From contig NZ_LT906468.1 of NCBI RefSeq assembly GCF_900187125.1, positions 806,001-870,000 of the forward strand: DNA of 64,000 nt, in the 5' to 3' direction. Position numbers and translations under genes: made by a program. Position 1 is the first letter of the stretch. Every line of letters begins with the position of its first letter. This DNA comes from Sphingobacterium mizutaii. GTDB lineage: Bacteria; Bacteroidota; Bacteroidia; Sphingobacteriales; Sphingobacteriaceae. Below the pieces are notes generated by a model. The model saw nothing but the letters and a program-made list of their open reading frames with translations. It had not been told where the DNA came from and did no database searches. Below are positions 8,740-15,876 of the stretch, one piece after another.

Positions 8740-11130
8740 TTACTCATCCCTCAAGCTATCCACAGGATTTGCTAGCGCAGCTTTTATAGATTGGAAACTA
8801 ATAGTTGCCAGAGAAATAAAGATGGCTGCTGCTCCTGCGATCACAAAATAGTACCATTCCATATGGATGCGGTATTCAAAATCTTGAAGCCAGTTGTTCA
8901 TTGCCCACCAGGCAATTGGTGAAGCAATTAAGATGGATATTAAAACCAGTTTGATAAAATCCATGGATAGGAGAGAAGTGATCTGAGGAACCGAAGCACC
9001 TAACACCTTTCTTACGGCAATTTCCTTCATTCTAGTTTCCGCCATATAGGCAATCAAGGCAAGAAGCCCCAAACAGGAAATAAAGATGGTCAGTCCAGCA
9101 AAGAGCATGGCAATTGTACCTATAGCTTGAGCTTCTTTGAATTTATTTTCAAATACTTTATCAATAAAGTGATAGGAGAAGGGATATTCTGGATTGTATT
9201 TTTTAAATATGCCTTCAATGGTTTTTAAGTTGTCACTAGTTGAATGCGCTGGATTAAGACGATAATGAATGACGTCAAACCAAGCATGAGGTCCTAAAAT
9301 AATGGTAGGTTTACTGTTGTCAAATGGGGAGTCCATGATAAAATCTTTGATTACTCCAACTACAGTCCATTTTCCTCCTACTCCCTCAATAATACTTCCA
9401 ATAGGATTTTCCAATTTCAAAGCTTTAACTGCAGATTCATCCAATATGATTGCTGAACTGTCCGTCGGAAACTTATATATGTCAATATCTCTACCAGAAA
9501 CTAAGCTAAACCCAATGTTTTTAATGGCATCAGCATCCGAACTAAACCAGAGATAATTTATTCTTTTGTCCTCTTCAGAAGAAGCGTTCGAAATTATTCC
9601 TTGACCGGATGAATAATAATCTGTAATTGGAGACATGTTCTTGGAAACAGAAATTACTGCTTGACTTGACAATAACTCATTCCTTATATTCAGATAATTT
9701 TTAGCAATATTTCCTTCTATTTCAGTGTATAACAAACCATTGGCTTGGTATCCCTGGTCACGCTCCTTACTATATTGAATCTGGTTTGTAACTACCACTG
9801 TCGCAATAATTAATATTATGGCGAATGAAAACTGAATGACAACTAAAACAGAACGAATATTTACACCTTTTTTACTGGCGTTAAATTTTCCCTTCAAGGT
9901 GCTGATGGGTTTAAATGCCGATAAGAAAAAAGCAGGATATGCTCCAGCCAATATTCCAGTTAATAACGCAAAGGCAATTAAAAAGAACCAAGTATTTACA
10001 GTAAAATAGCCAATACTAAGATTTTTTGAAACGAGTTCATTGAAATAGGGCAATGCAATGAAAATAATGATAATAGAAAGTACTAAGGCAAAGAAGCTTA
10101 TCAAAATACTTTCAGTTAAGAATTGGAATACAAGAGTTTTCTTGTTAGCTCCAATCACTTTTCTGACACCAACTTCTTTGGCTCTTCGTTCTGACTTTGC
10201 TGTGCTTAAATTCATGAAATTTATGCAGGCAACTAATAATATAAAACCACCAACCCAAGCAAAAAGCTTAACCAAATCTATCCGACCTGATTCATAATTC
10301 CCTCCCTTGCCATTATTATATAAGTAATAGTCCTGAAAAGGGAAGGCAAATAATTCGACTGTACTCTTAGAACCACTCCGAATCATATCTTTATCGGCAT
10401 TGATGTGATTTCTTGTGAAAGGTTTTATTTTTTCATTAAAACTAGCTAACGAAATTCCTTCTTTCAATAAGATGAAAGTCTTAATAGAATTATTACCCCA
10501 GTTTTCATCATAAAAACCTATATTTTTTCCATATTCCCAAGAAATTAAACCTTCAAAATCAAAACTTGAATTACTTGGATTGTCTTGAATTACAGCTTGA
10601 ACTTTTACTTGGTTGACAGAATCTATTTTGATAATCTTTCCAATGGGATTTTCTGAACCAAATAGAGCTTTTGCTTTTTTCTCTGTTAGTACGATTGAAT
10701 TCGGGTCTTTTAATAAACCAGTTTTATCACCTGAAATAAAGGAGAAACTGAACATCTCAAATAAACCAGAATCCACAAAAGCTAATTGCGATTTTAATTT
10801 TTTGTCCTGGTAAGTGGTTAAAAATAAGTGAAAATTACTATATCTTGAAAAAGATTCAATATCCGGAAATTCTTCCTTTATTGAGGGGCCAAGGATCTTT
10901 GGTGTGGCAGGCCAAGCATGTTTTGAACCTTGGTTTTCATCCCTGTTGCTCATGATATACAAGCGATCACTTTTCTCATGGTAGCGGTCCATGGTCAGCA
11001 TATTCTGCAGCCAAAGCATAATCATTAAAGCGCCGGCCATCCCAATCGCCAAACCGATAATATTTATGGCCGTAAACCCCTTATTCCTTAAGAGATTCCT
11101 CCACGCTATTTTGATATAGTTCTTAAGCAT
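8740..11130 (-). CDS. FtsX/MacB-type ABC transporter permease (paralogue D)
   Basis: Two-half MacB/FtsX permease, 796 residues from an ATG (MLKNYIKIAWRNL). An N-terminal helix (about 20-42) precedes a periplasmic MacB-like core. The first FtsX half carries KEVGVRKVIGANK, the second KEIAVRKVLGAS, and the end is NPVDSLRDE. It is closest to paralogue E: both start MLKNY.KIA.RNL and share INFMNLSTA.SE.RAKEVG in the first half. It lies 226 bp after E, in a gap filled by heptamer repeats, and likely belongs to the transcript that starts upstream of the 123-residue stub. Confidence 0.9.
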   Translation of the reverse strand: MLKNYIKIAWRNLLRNKGFTAINIIGLAIGMAGALMIMLWLQNMLTMDRYHEKSDRLYIMSNRDENQGSKHAWPATPKILGPSIKEEFPDIESFSRYSNFHLFLTTYQDKKLKSQLAFVDSGLFEMFSFSFISGDKTGLLKDPNSIVLTEKKAKALFGSENPIGKIIKIDSVNQVKVQAVIQDNPSNSSFDFEGLISWEYGKNIGFYDENWGNNSIKTFILLKEGISLASFNEKIKPFTRNHINADKDMIRSGSKSTVELFAFPFQDYYLYNNGKGGNYESGRIDLVKLFAWVGGFILLVACINFMNLSTAKSERRAKEVGVRKVIGANKKTLVFQFLTESILISFFALVLSIIIIFIALPYFNELVSKNLSIGYFTVNTWFFLIAFALLTGILAGAYPAFFLSAFKPISTLKGKFNASKKGVNIRSVLVVIQFSFAIILIIATVVVTNQIQYSKERDQGYQANGLLYTEIEGNIAKNYLNIRNELLSSQAVISVSKNMSPITDYYSSGQGIISNASSEEDKRINYLWFSSDADAIKNIGFSLVSGRDIDIYKFPTDSSAIILDESAVKALKLENPIGSIIEGVGGKWTVVGVIKDFIMDSPFDNSKPTIILGPHAWFDVIHYRLNPAHSTSDNLKTIEGIFKKYNPEYPFSYHFIDKVFENKFKEAQAIGTIAMLFAGLTIFISCLGLLALIAYMAETRMKEIAVRKVLGASVPQITSLLSMDFIKLVLISILIASPIAWWAMNNWLQDFEYRIHMEWYYFVIAGAAAIFISLATISFQSIKAALANPVDSLRDE

Positions 11131-11228
11131 AACTTTCTTATTTAGTGGTTAGCAATAGATTCACTGGCTCCCCGAAGAATCCCTCTAATTAATAACTCGT
11201 TTTTCCCCAGCAATAATCCACCAGAATT

Positions 11229-11331
11229 TCTATTGTCTTGTGTCTATTGTCTTATGTCTTGTGTCTTATGTCTATTGTCTACAGCCATGCAGCCTTTCCA
11301 CTCTCTCAAATCTCATATCTCAGATCTCATA
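11229..11331. repeat. Longest heptamer-periodic arrays (8 + 4 units)
   Basis: 11229-11284 is exactly eight heptamers of form TCTNNNG (TCTATTG, TCTTATG, TCTTGTG, ending TCTACAG) without a phase slip. After a 19-bp spacer, 11304-11331 is four TCTCNNA heptamers. The stem-loop of permease E follows. Confidence 0.88.
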
Positions 11332-11335
11332 TCCA

Positions 11336-11356
11336 TTCAAGGGCAAAGCCCTTGAA
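11336..11356 (-). repeat. Stem-loop directly after permease E
   Basis: TTCAAGGGC / GCCCTTGAA hairpin with an AAA loop next to the stop codon; the same element as at 3121 and 8719. Confidence 0.75.
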
Positions 11357-13717
11357 TTACTCATCCCTCAAGCTATCCACCGGATTAGCAATTGCAGCTT
11401 TAATCGACTGATAACTCACAGTTAAAATCGTGATCAGCAAAGCCAGTACGGCTGTAAAAGCAAAGATTTCCCAGCTGATATTGATTCTATAAGTATAGGA
11501 GTTGAGGTATTTATTCATGGCCCAATAGGCGATAGGGAAGGCGATCAAACAAGCGATTCCTACCAATAAAATAAACTCCTTAGACAATAACCTGGTTACA
11601 GAGAATACCGAAGCACCGAGGACTTTACGGACCCCGATTTCCTTGGTTCTGCTTTCTGCCATATAGGCTGCTAGTCCAAATAAACCAAGACATGAGATAA
11701 TGATGGTAAGGCCAGCAAATAGTGCTGCCAGTTTACCTGTTTTTTGAGTTTCCTTAAATTTCAATGCATAGGCCTCGTCTACAAATTTGTAGTCAAAAGG
11801 AAAGTCAGGATTGTATTTTTTGAAGATAGCCTCTGCTTTTTTCAGGGCGTCTGTTGTTGTCAAGTTTGGATTGAAGCGGATATGGATATTGTTCATCCAG
11901 CCACTAGCTCCTTCAATAACCAAAGGTTTGACAGGTTCAAATGGAGACTCTTGGATGAAATCTTTAATGACGCCGATGATTTGAAATTTCCTTCCTCCAT
12001 CATCGAAGATTTTGCCGATGGGGTCTTGAAAGCCCATGACCTTGGCCCCGGATTCATTGATAATGGCGGCCATCGAATCGGTAGGGAATTTAGTCAAATC
12101 AAAATCGCGACCTGCTATTAAGGTAAAACCTACCGTTTCAACAACTCTATCATCACCTGTTTGGCGATTAAAGTCGATAATGCTATTGGGGTCTTTTCCT
12201 TCCCAAGTGAAGCCATTCCAGCCGCTCCAACGTTCTGTCAATGGAGACATTAATCGACTAACGGATTGCGCCACATTTTGGTCTAATAGTTCCTGCTTGA
12301 TCAGTTGCACATTCTTAGTGATCTCACCGACCTCTGGAACATAGATCAGGTTCTCTTTTTCAAATCCAAAGTCGCGATCTTGGGCATGTTTGATTTGCTT
12401 TTGGATAACAACGGTACTTACGATCAATATCAAGGCTATACTAAATTGGGTAACAACCAGTACTTTCCTAGGGTTGATTTTTTGCTGTATGCTATGCAAT
12501 CGTCCCTTTAACACCTTGACCGGATTAAAGGAAGACAGAAAGAATGCAGGGTAAATGCCAGCTAGAAAGCCTGTGAACAAAACAAACCCAACAAATAGGA
12601 TCCAAAATCTAAAATCCTGAAATGGTATTTTGAATTTCATGCCCACCAAATCATTAAATGCAGGTAGGACCAAAATGACAATAATAAAGGCAATCAGACC
12701 TGAAAAGCAAGCCAGTAATAATGATTCAGAAAGGAATTGGAACACCAAACTTCTTTTTTGTGCGCCTACGACCTTTCGGATTCCAACCTCTTTCGCTCTC
12801 TTTTCACTTTGGGCAGTACTGAGGTTCATAAAGTTTATACAGGCAATCAACAGAATTAAAGCAGCGATAAGGGTAAATGTTTTCACCATTTCTATCCTTC
12901 CGCCAATTACTTTTCCGTTCTTGTATTTATTGTAAAGGTATATATCAGCAAAGGCTGTCAGAAAACTGACCGTCTTTACTTCGGAGTGTCTTGGAATCAA
13001 GTCTTTGATTTGCTCTTGGATTTTTGGGAGATGCTTTTTATCATTGATTTCTACGTATAAATCCACGGAACTATTTCCCCATTGGCTATCTGAAAACCCT
13101 AGTTTTTCCATTAAGGTCCATGGAACATAGTATTCATAGCCTTGGAATATAAAATTGGATTCTGTTTCCTTTATGACCCCAGTAACTGCTAGCACATTGG
13201 TGCTATCCAGTCTGATCGTTTTTCCAAGTACATCTGTAGTGCCGAATAGATTGTTAGCAAGTTTCTCAGATAAGACAATGCTGTTCGGGTCTTTTAATAA
13301 GGTGTTTCTATTCCCACTCAATAAGGGTAATTCAAACATGTTCAAAAAGGCTGAATCTACAAATACACCGGTTCCTGCCGGAACTTTTTTATCGCCAATT
13401 GTAAATAAAAAACCTCTGGTACCACTTAACCTGGAAACATTCAGCACTTCTGGAATTTCTTCCTTTACCACGGCTGCCATAGGTTTTGGAGTAGAAAACC
13501 ATGTTGCGGAATCCTGGTCTGTCGCTTCTTTAGAACCGACAGCATAGAGATTTTCGATTTTTGGGAAATTCTTGTTGAATCCATACTGAAAATTTACCCA
13601 TAACAAAATCAGCATTGCAGCCGCCATTCCAATGGCTAATCCAACTATATTAATTGCCGTAAAACCCCTGTTCTTCTTAAGATTACGAAAGGCTATCTTG
13701 AAATAGTTTTTGAGCAT
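11357..13717 (-). CDS. FtsX/MacB-type ABC transporter permease (paralogue E)
   Basis: Two-half MacB/FtsX permease, 786 residues (MLKNYFKIAFRNLKKNRGF). An N-terminal helix (about 20-42) is followed by a MacB-like core, an FtsX half with KEVGIRKVVGAQK, a second periplasmic domain, and an FtsX half with KEIGVRKVLGAS ending NPVDSLRDE. Its ATG lies one base after the TGA of the 123-residue stub (TGATATG), so the two are probably translationally coupled. The stub resembles its first ~70 residues. The operator pair and promoter near 14149-14255 drive this unit. Substrate unknown. Confidence 0.9.
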   Translation of the reverse strand: MLKNYFKIAFRNLKKNRGFTAINIVGLAIGMAAAMLILLWVNFQYGFNKNFPKIENLYAVGSKEATDQDSATWFSTPKPMAAVVKEEIPEVLNVSRLSGTRGFLFTIGDKKVPAGTGVFVDSAFLNMFELPLLSGNRNTLLKDPNSIVLSEKLANNLFGTTDVLGKTIRLDSTNVLAVTGVIKETESNFIFQGYEYYVPWTLMEKLGFSDSQWGNSSVDLYVEINDKKHLPKIQEQIKDLIPRHSEVKTVSFLTAFADIYLYNKYKNGKVIGGRIEMVKTFTLIAALILLIACINFMNLSTAQSEKRAKEVGIRKVVGAQKRSLVFQFLSESLLLACFSGLIAFIIVILVLPAFNDLVGMKFKIPFQDFRFWILFVGFVLFTGFLAGIYPAFFLSSFNPVKVLKGRLHSIQQKINPRKVLVVTQFSIALILIVSTVVIQKQIKHAQDRDFGFEKENLIYVPEVGEITKNVQLIKQELLDQNVAQSVSRLMSPLTERWSGWNGFTWEGKDPNSIIDFNRQTGDDRVVETVGFTLIAGRDFDLTKFPTDSMAAIINESGAKVMGFQDPIGKIFDDGGRKFQIIGVIKDFIQESPFEPVKPLVIEGASGWMNNIHIRFNPNLTTTDALKKAEAIFKKYNPDFPFDYKFVDEAYALKFKETQKTGKLAALFAGLTIIISCLGLFGLAAYMAESRTKEIGVRKVLGASVFSVTRLLSKEFILLVGIACLIAFPIAYWAMNKYLNSYTYRINISWEIFAFTAVLALLITILTVSYQSIKAAIANPVDSLRDE

Positions 13718-13718
13718 A

Positions 13719-14090
13719 TCAGATCAGGTAATTGATTTGTTTAATGAACTGCGGAAGGTTTGAAGCCTTACGCAAGACAACTATTACCCTATTTCCACTT
13801 GCAAGTGGTTTTATTCTAATAATGGTTTCCTTTTTGCATAATCTGCTCAGTTCCATTTCCGAACGTTCGATTCCAGCAACAACTTGCTTCTTAATTGAAA
13901 ACTCTTTCGTCTCAGCAGCATACCAAATCCCATCAGCGGGGATGTTTTTATTAAATCCATACTGCAGATTTAACATCAACAGAACCATCAAGCTAGATAG
14001 GCAACAGATGCCCCAAACTGAGTTTTTTCCCTTTAATCCTTTAACCTTCTTCAGAAGCATAAAGGTTTTATTTAAATATTGATTTTGCAT
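13719..14090 (-). CDS. Permease-like stub, single-helix small protein or remnant
   Basis: 123 residues. About residues 1-70 resemble the start of permease E: after a basic stretch and one hydrophobic helix, the stub has LNLQYGFNKNIPADGIWYAA where E has VNFQYGFNKNFPKIENLYAV. The rest is unlike a permease. It has its own ATG, sits first behind the sigma-54-type promoter (14149-14165), and ends one base before the ATG of permease E. It could be a leader or accessory membrane protein, or the decayed 5' end of a duplicated permease kept because it couples translation of E. I see no frameshift inside it. Confidence 0.6.
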   Translation of the reverse strand: MQNQYLNKTFMLLKKVKGLKGKNSVWGICCLSSLMVLLMLNLQYGFNKNIPADGIWYAAETKEFSIKKQVVAGIERSEMELSRLCKKETIIRIKPLASGNRVIVVLRKASNLPQFIKQINYLI

Positions 14091-14148
14091 GGCCTTTGAT
14101 TAGTGATAAGGTTATGAAACCATAATTTTTTCAACCCATAAATCAATA

Positions 14149-14165
14149 TCCAATTCATTTGCCAA
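14149..14165 (-). promoter_or_regulatory. Sigma-54-type promoter for stub-permease E
   Basis: Minus strand reads TTGGCAAATGAATTGGA (TGGCAA-N5-TTGG). It is 59 bp from the stub's ATG and 52 bp from the proximal operator core, the same layout as at 5613, 19714 and 20211. Confidence 0.65.
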
Positions 14166-14217
14166 AAATGTAAATAATTCATTATCAATTGATTGTTATT
14201 TATTCAGGTATTGTAGT

Positions 14218-14255
14218 TGTCCGTTATCGGACGGTTGTTTGTTCGGTAATGGACG
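14218..14255. promoter_or_regulatory. Paired palindromic operator upstream of the stub
   Basis: TGTCCG-N4-CGGACG (14218-14233) and TGTTCG-N4-TGGACG (14240-14255), 22 bp apart. The C/G change at the fourth base of the left arm is matched by the paired base in the right arm, so dyad symmetry is conserved, as expected for a dimeric regulator. Confidence 0.65.
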
Positions 14256-14264
14256 GGCTGTTAT

Positions 14265-14292
14265 AGTATTTAGTAGAGAGTATTTAGTATTT
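14265..14292. repeat. Heptamer-periodic array (4 units, AGTATTT)
   Basis: Four heptamers, three AGTATTT and one AGTAGAG, in one phase. The reverse complement of this family forms the array at 15111-15138. Confidence 0.75.
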
Positions 14293-14325
14293 AGACCTTG
14301 AACCGGGATGGGGTTAGTATATTAT

Positions 14326-14697
14326 CGCTTGAAAGTCCCCATACAAACCTAAATTAATATCATTTTCAGATTAAAGAAATTCTTCGATTTTAAAATTCTC
14401 GTGTGTAAAAATTCCACATCCCAATCTCCATTGGACATGAAATGTTTTTCAATTATTCTCTTCGTTACTATTGTAACCCAAATTAACCAAACCGACAAAG
14501 GAGCTCTGGTGTTATGGTTTGAACCAGGATTAAAAGGATGGGAGGAAGGACCAAGATTATGGTCAAATATAGCTTGAAAGTCCCGCATAGTGTAGGGGCG
14601 TATTGAATACGCCCGTCCCATACAAACCTAAAATAACATTATTTTCAGATTATAGAATTTCCTTGGTTTTCATATTCTCATGAATTAAATTTCCACA
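14326..14697 (+). repeat. Duplicated ~95-bp element, one copy carrying a palindromic insert
   Basis: Copy 1 (14326-14418) and copy 2 (14571-14697) share GCTTGAAAGTCCC, CATACAAACCTAAA, ATTTTCAGATTA and a TTCCACA end. Copy 2 has 34 extra bases (14585-14618) containing the palindrome GGGCGTATTGAATACGCCC between GAAAGTCCC and CATACAAACC, which are joined in copy 1. Between them (14513-14560) is a GAACCAGGAT...GGACCAAGAT module. The region 14091-15145 contains no convincing gene. Confidence 0.7.
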
Positions 14698-14757
14698 ACT
14701 CGAGACTATGCAAAAATCCTATTTTGTAAGCAGAAAAGAACGCATTGGCTTACAGTT

Positions 14758-14776
14758 CCATAATCGAAGATTATGG
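14758..14776. repeat. Short perfect stem-loop in gene-free DNA
   Basis: CCATAATC / GATTATGG with a GAA loop. Just upstream, TGTAAGC (14725-14731) and GCTTACA (14748-14754) form another possible stem. Function unknown. Confidence 0.45.
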
Positions 14777-14795
14777 ATGACAGGCAATTGTGTTA

Positions 14796-14836
14796 GAGAA
14801 CCGTACAGATTCTTCACTAATCGGTCAGAATTGGAA
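14796..14836 (-). repeat. 41-bp dispersed element, inverted relative to 29456-29496
   Basis: The reverse complement matches 29456-29496 over about 41 bp with three differences, including a 22-bp identical core (14796-14817 against 29475-29496). Confidence 0.75.
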
Positions 14837-14931
14837 GTTTCTAGAGAGGGGTTCAGAGTAAAATGAAGAATCTATTTTAAATTTTTTCGAAGAATAACAC
14901 CCTAAATTGCGATAATATTCATGGACAGATC

Positions 14932-15052
14932 AACGGCGGGCGTATTCGATACGCCCCTACCAACCTTGATTAATATATGGTTGAAAATAGGTAATCCGCC
15001 AATAATCTTGGTCTATCCTCCCATCCCATCCATCCTGGTTCAAATCCCAAAA
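14932..15052 (-). repeat. Dispersed intergenic repeat with palindromic module
   Basis: On the minus strand: GAACCAGGATGGATGGGATG..., a GACCAAGATTAT end, then the palindrome GGGCGTATCGAATACGCCC near 14937-14957. Same modules as 5728-5995 and 29310-29450. Confidence 0.75.
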
Positions 15053-15060
15053 CCTTACAC

Positions 15061-15085
15061 AAAAAAGCCGGCCTTTTAGGCCGGC
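15061..15085 (-). terminator. Intrinsic terminator of the hlyD-permease F-ATPase unit
   Basis: GCCGGCC / GGCCGGC stem with a 5-base loop, followed by a run of six T on the minus strand. It lies about 60 bp after the ATPase stop codon. Confidence 0.8.
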
Positions 15086-15110
15086 AGTTATATCAAAAGT
15101 TTAACAAAGT

Positions 15111-15138
15111 CTAAATACTAAATACTTTCTACTAAATA
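15111..15138. repeat. Heptamer-periodic array (4 units, CTAAATA)
   Basis: Four heptamers (three CTAAATA, one CTTTCTA) between the ATPase stop codon and its terminator. It is the reverse complement of the AGTATTT family at 14265. Confidence 0.75.
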
Positions 15139-15145
15139 CTAAACC

Positions 15146-15826
15146 CTACAATGCCGTTGTAGTCTCCAATATTACCTGACCATCCAGCATCCGGATCACG
15201 CGATCCGAAAACTTTGCATCATGCTCTGAGTGGGTAACCATAACGATTGTTGTGCCGCTTTCATTGAGTTCGGTCAATAGCTGCATAACTTCATTACCAT
15301 TGCTGGAGTCCAAGTTACCAGTAGGCTCATCGGCAAGGATCAGTTTGGGATTATTGACTACCGCACGGGCAACGGCAACACGTTGTTGCTGACCACCGGA
15401 AAGCTGTTGTGGGAAGTGATTACGGCGGTGCATAATCTGAACTTTCTCCAGTACCTCTTCCACGCGTTTCTTACGTTCTGCGGGAGGGACATTGGTGTAG
15501 ACCAAAGGAAGTTCCACGTTTTCAAATACGGTCAATTCATCGATCAGGTTGAAACTTTGGAATACAAATCCAATATTGTGCTTACGCAAATCCGAGCGTT
15601 TGTTTTCCTTGAAATGTGCCACCTCAATATTATTGAAAAGATAACTACCTTCATCCAAATCATCCAAAAGACCGATAATGTTCAAAAGGGTAGACTTTCC
15701 ACATCCCGAAGGTCCCATTACTGCAACAAATTCACCTTCCTTAACATGGATATTCACATTGTTCAAGGCAACGGTCTCTACCTCCTCGGTACGGTAGAAT
15801 TTTTGAAGATTGGTTATTTTTATCAT
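15146..15826 (-). CDS. ABC transporter ATP-binding protein, LolD/MacB type
   Basis: Cytoplasmic ATPase, 226 residues, the usual size for LolD/MacB N-domain proteins. Walker A GPSGCGKST is at 38-46, Q-loop Q90, signature LSGGQQQR at 142-149, Walker B LILADE at 162-167 followed by PTGNLD, and the switch histidine is H199. It is the only ABC ATPase in the block, so it presumably energises several or all of the six permeases, as separate LolD does for LolC/E. It follows permease F by 50 bp and ends the hlyD-permease F-ATPase transcript before a clear terminator. Confidence 0.95.
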   Translation of the reverse strand: MIKITNLQKFYRTEEVETVALNNVNIHVKEGEFVAVMGPSGCGKSTLLNIIGLLDDLDEGSYLFNNIEVAHFKENKRSDLRKHNIGFVFQSFNLIDELTVFENVELPLVYTNVPPAERKKRVEEVLEKVQIMHRRNHFPQQLSGGQQQRVAVARAVVNNPKLILADEPTGNLDSSNGNEVMQLLTELNESGTTIVMVTHSEHDAKFSDRVIRMLDGQVILETTTAL

Positions 15827-15876
15827 GTGTTTCTTTGTTTAAAATAAATAAATTTCAGTTTTATAATAGGTTAATG

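Noticed and set aside
14349-14621. 90-residue minus-strand reading frame
   Set aside because: Made of the duplicated element and dispersed repeat; no start context, and shared peptides come from repeats.
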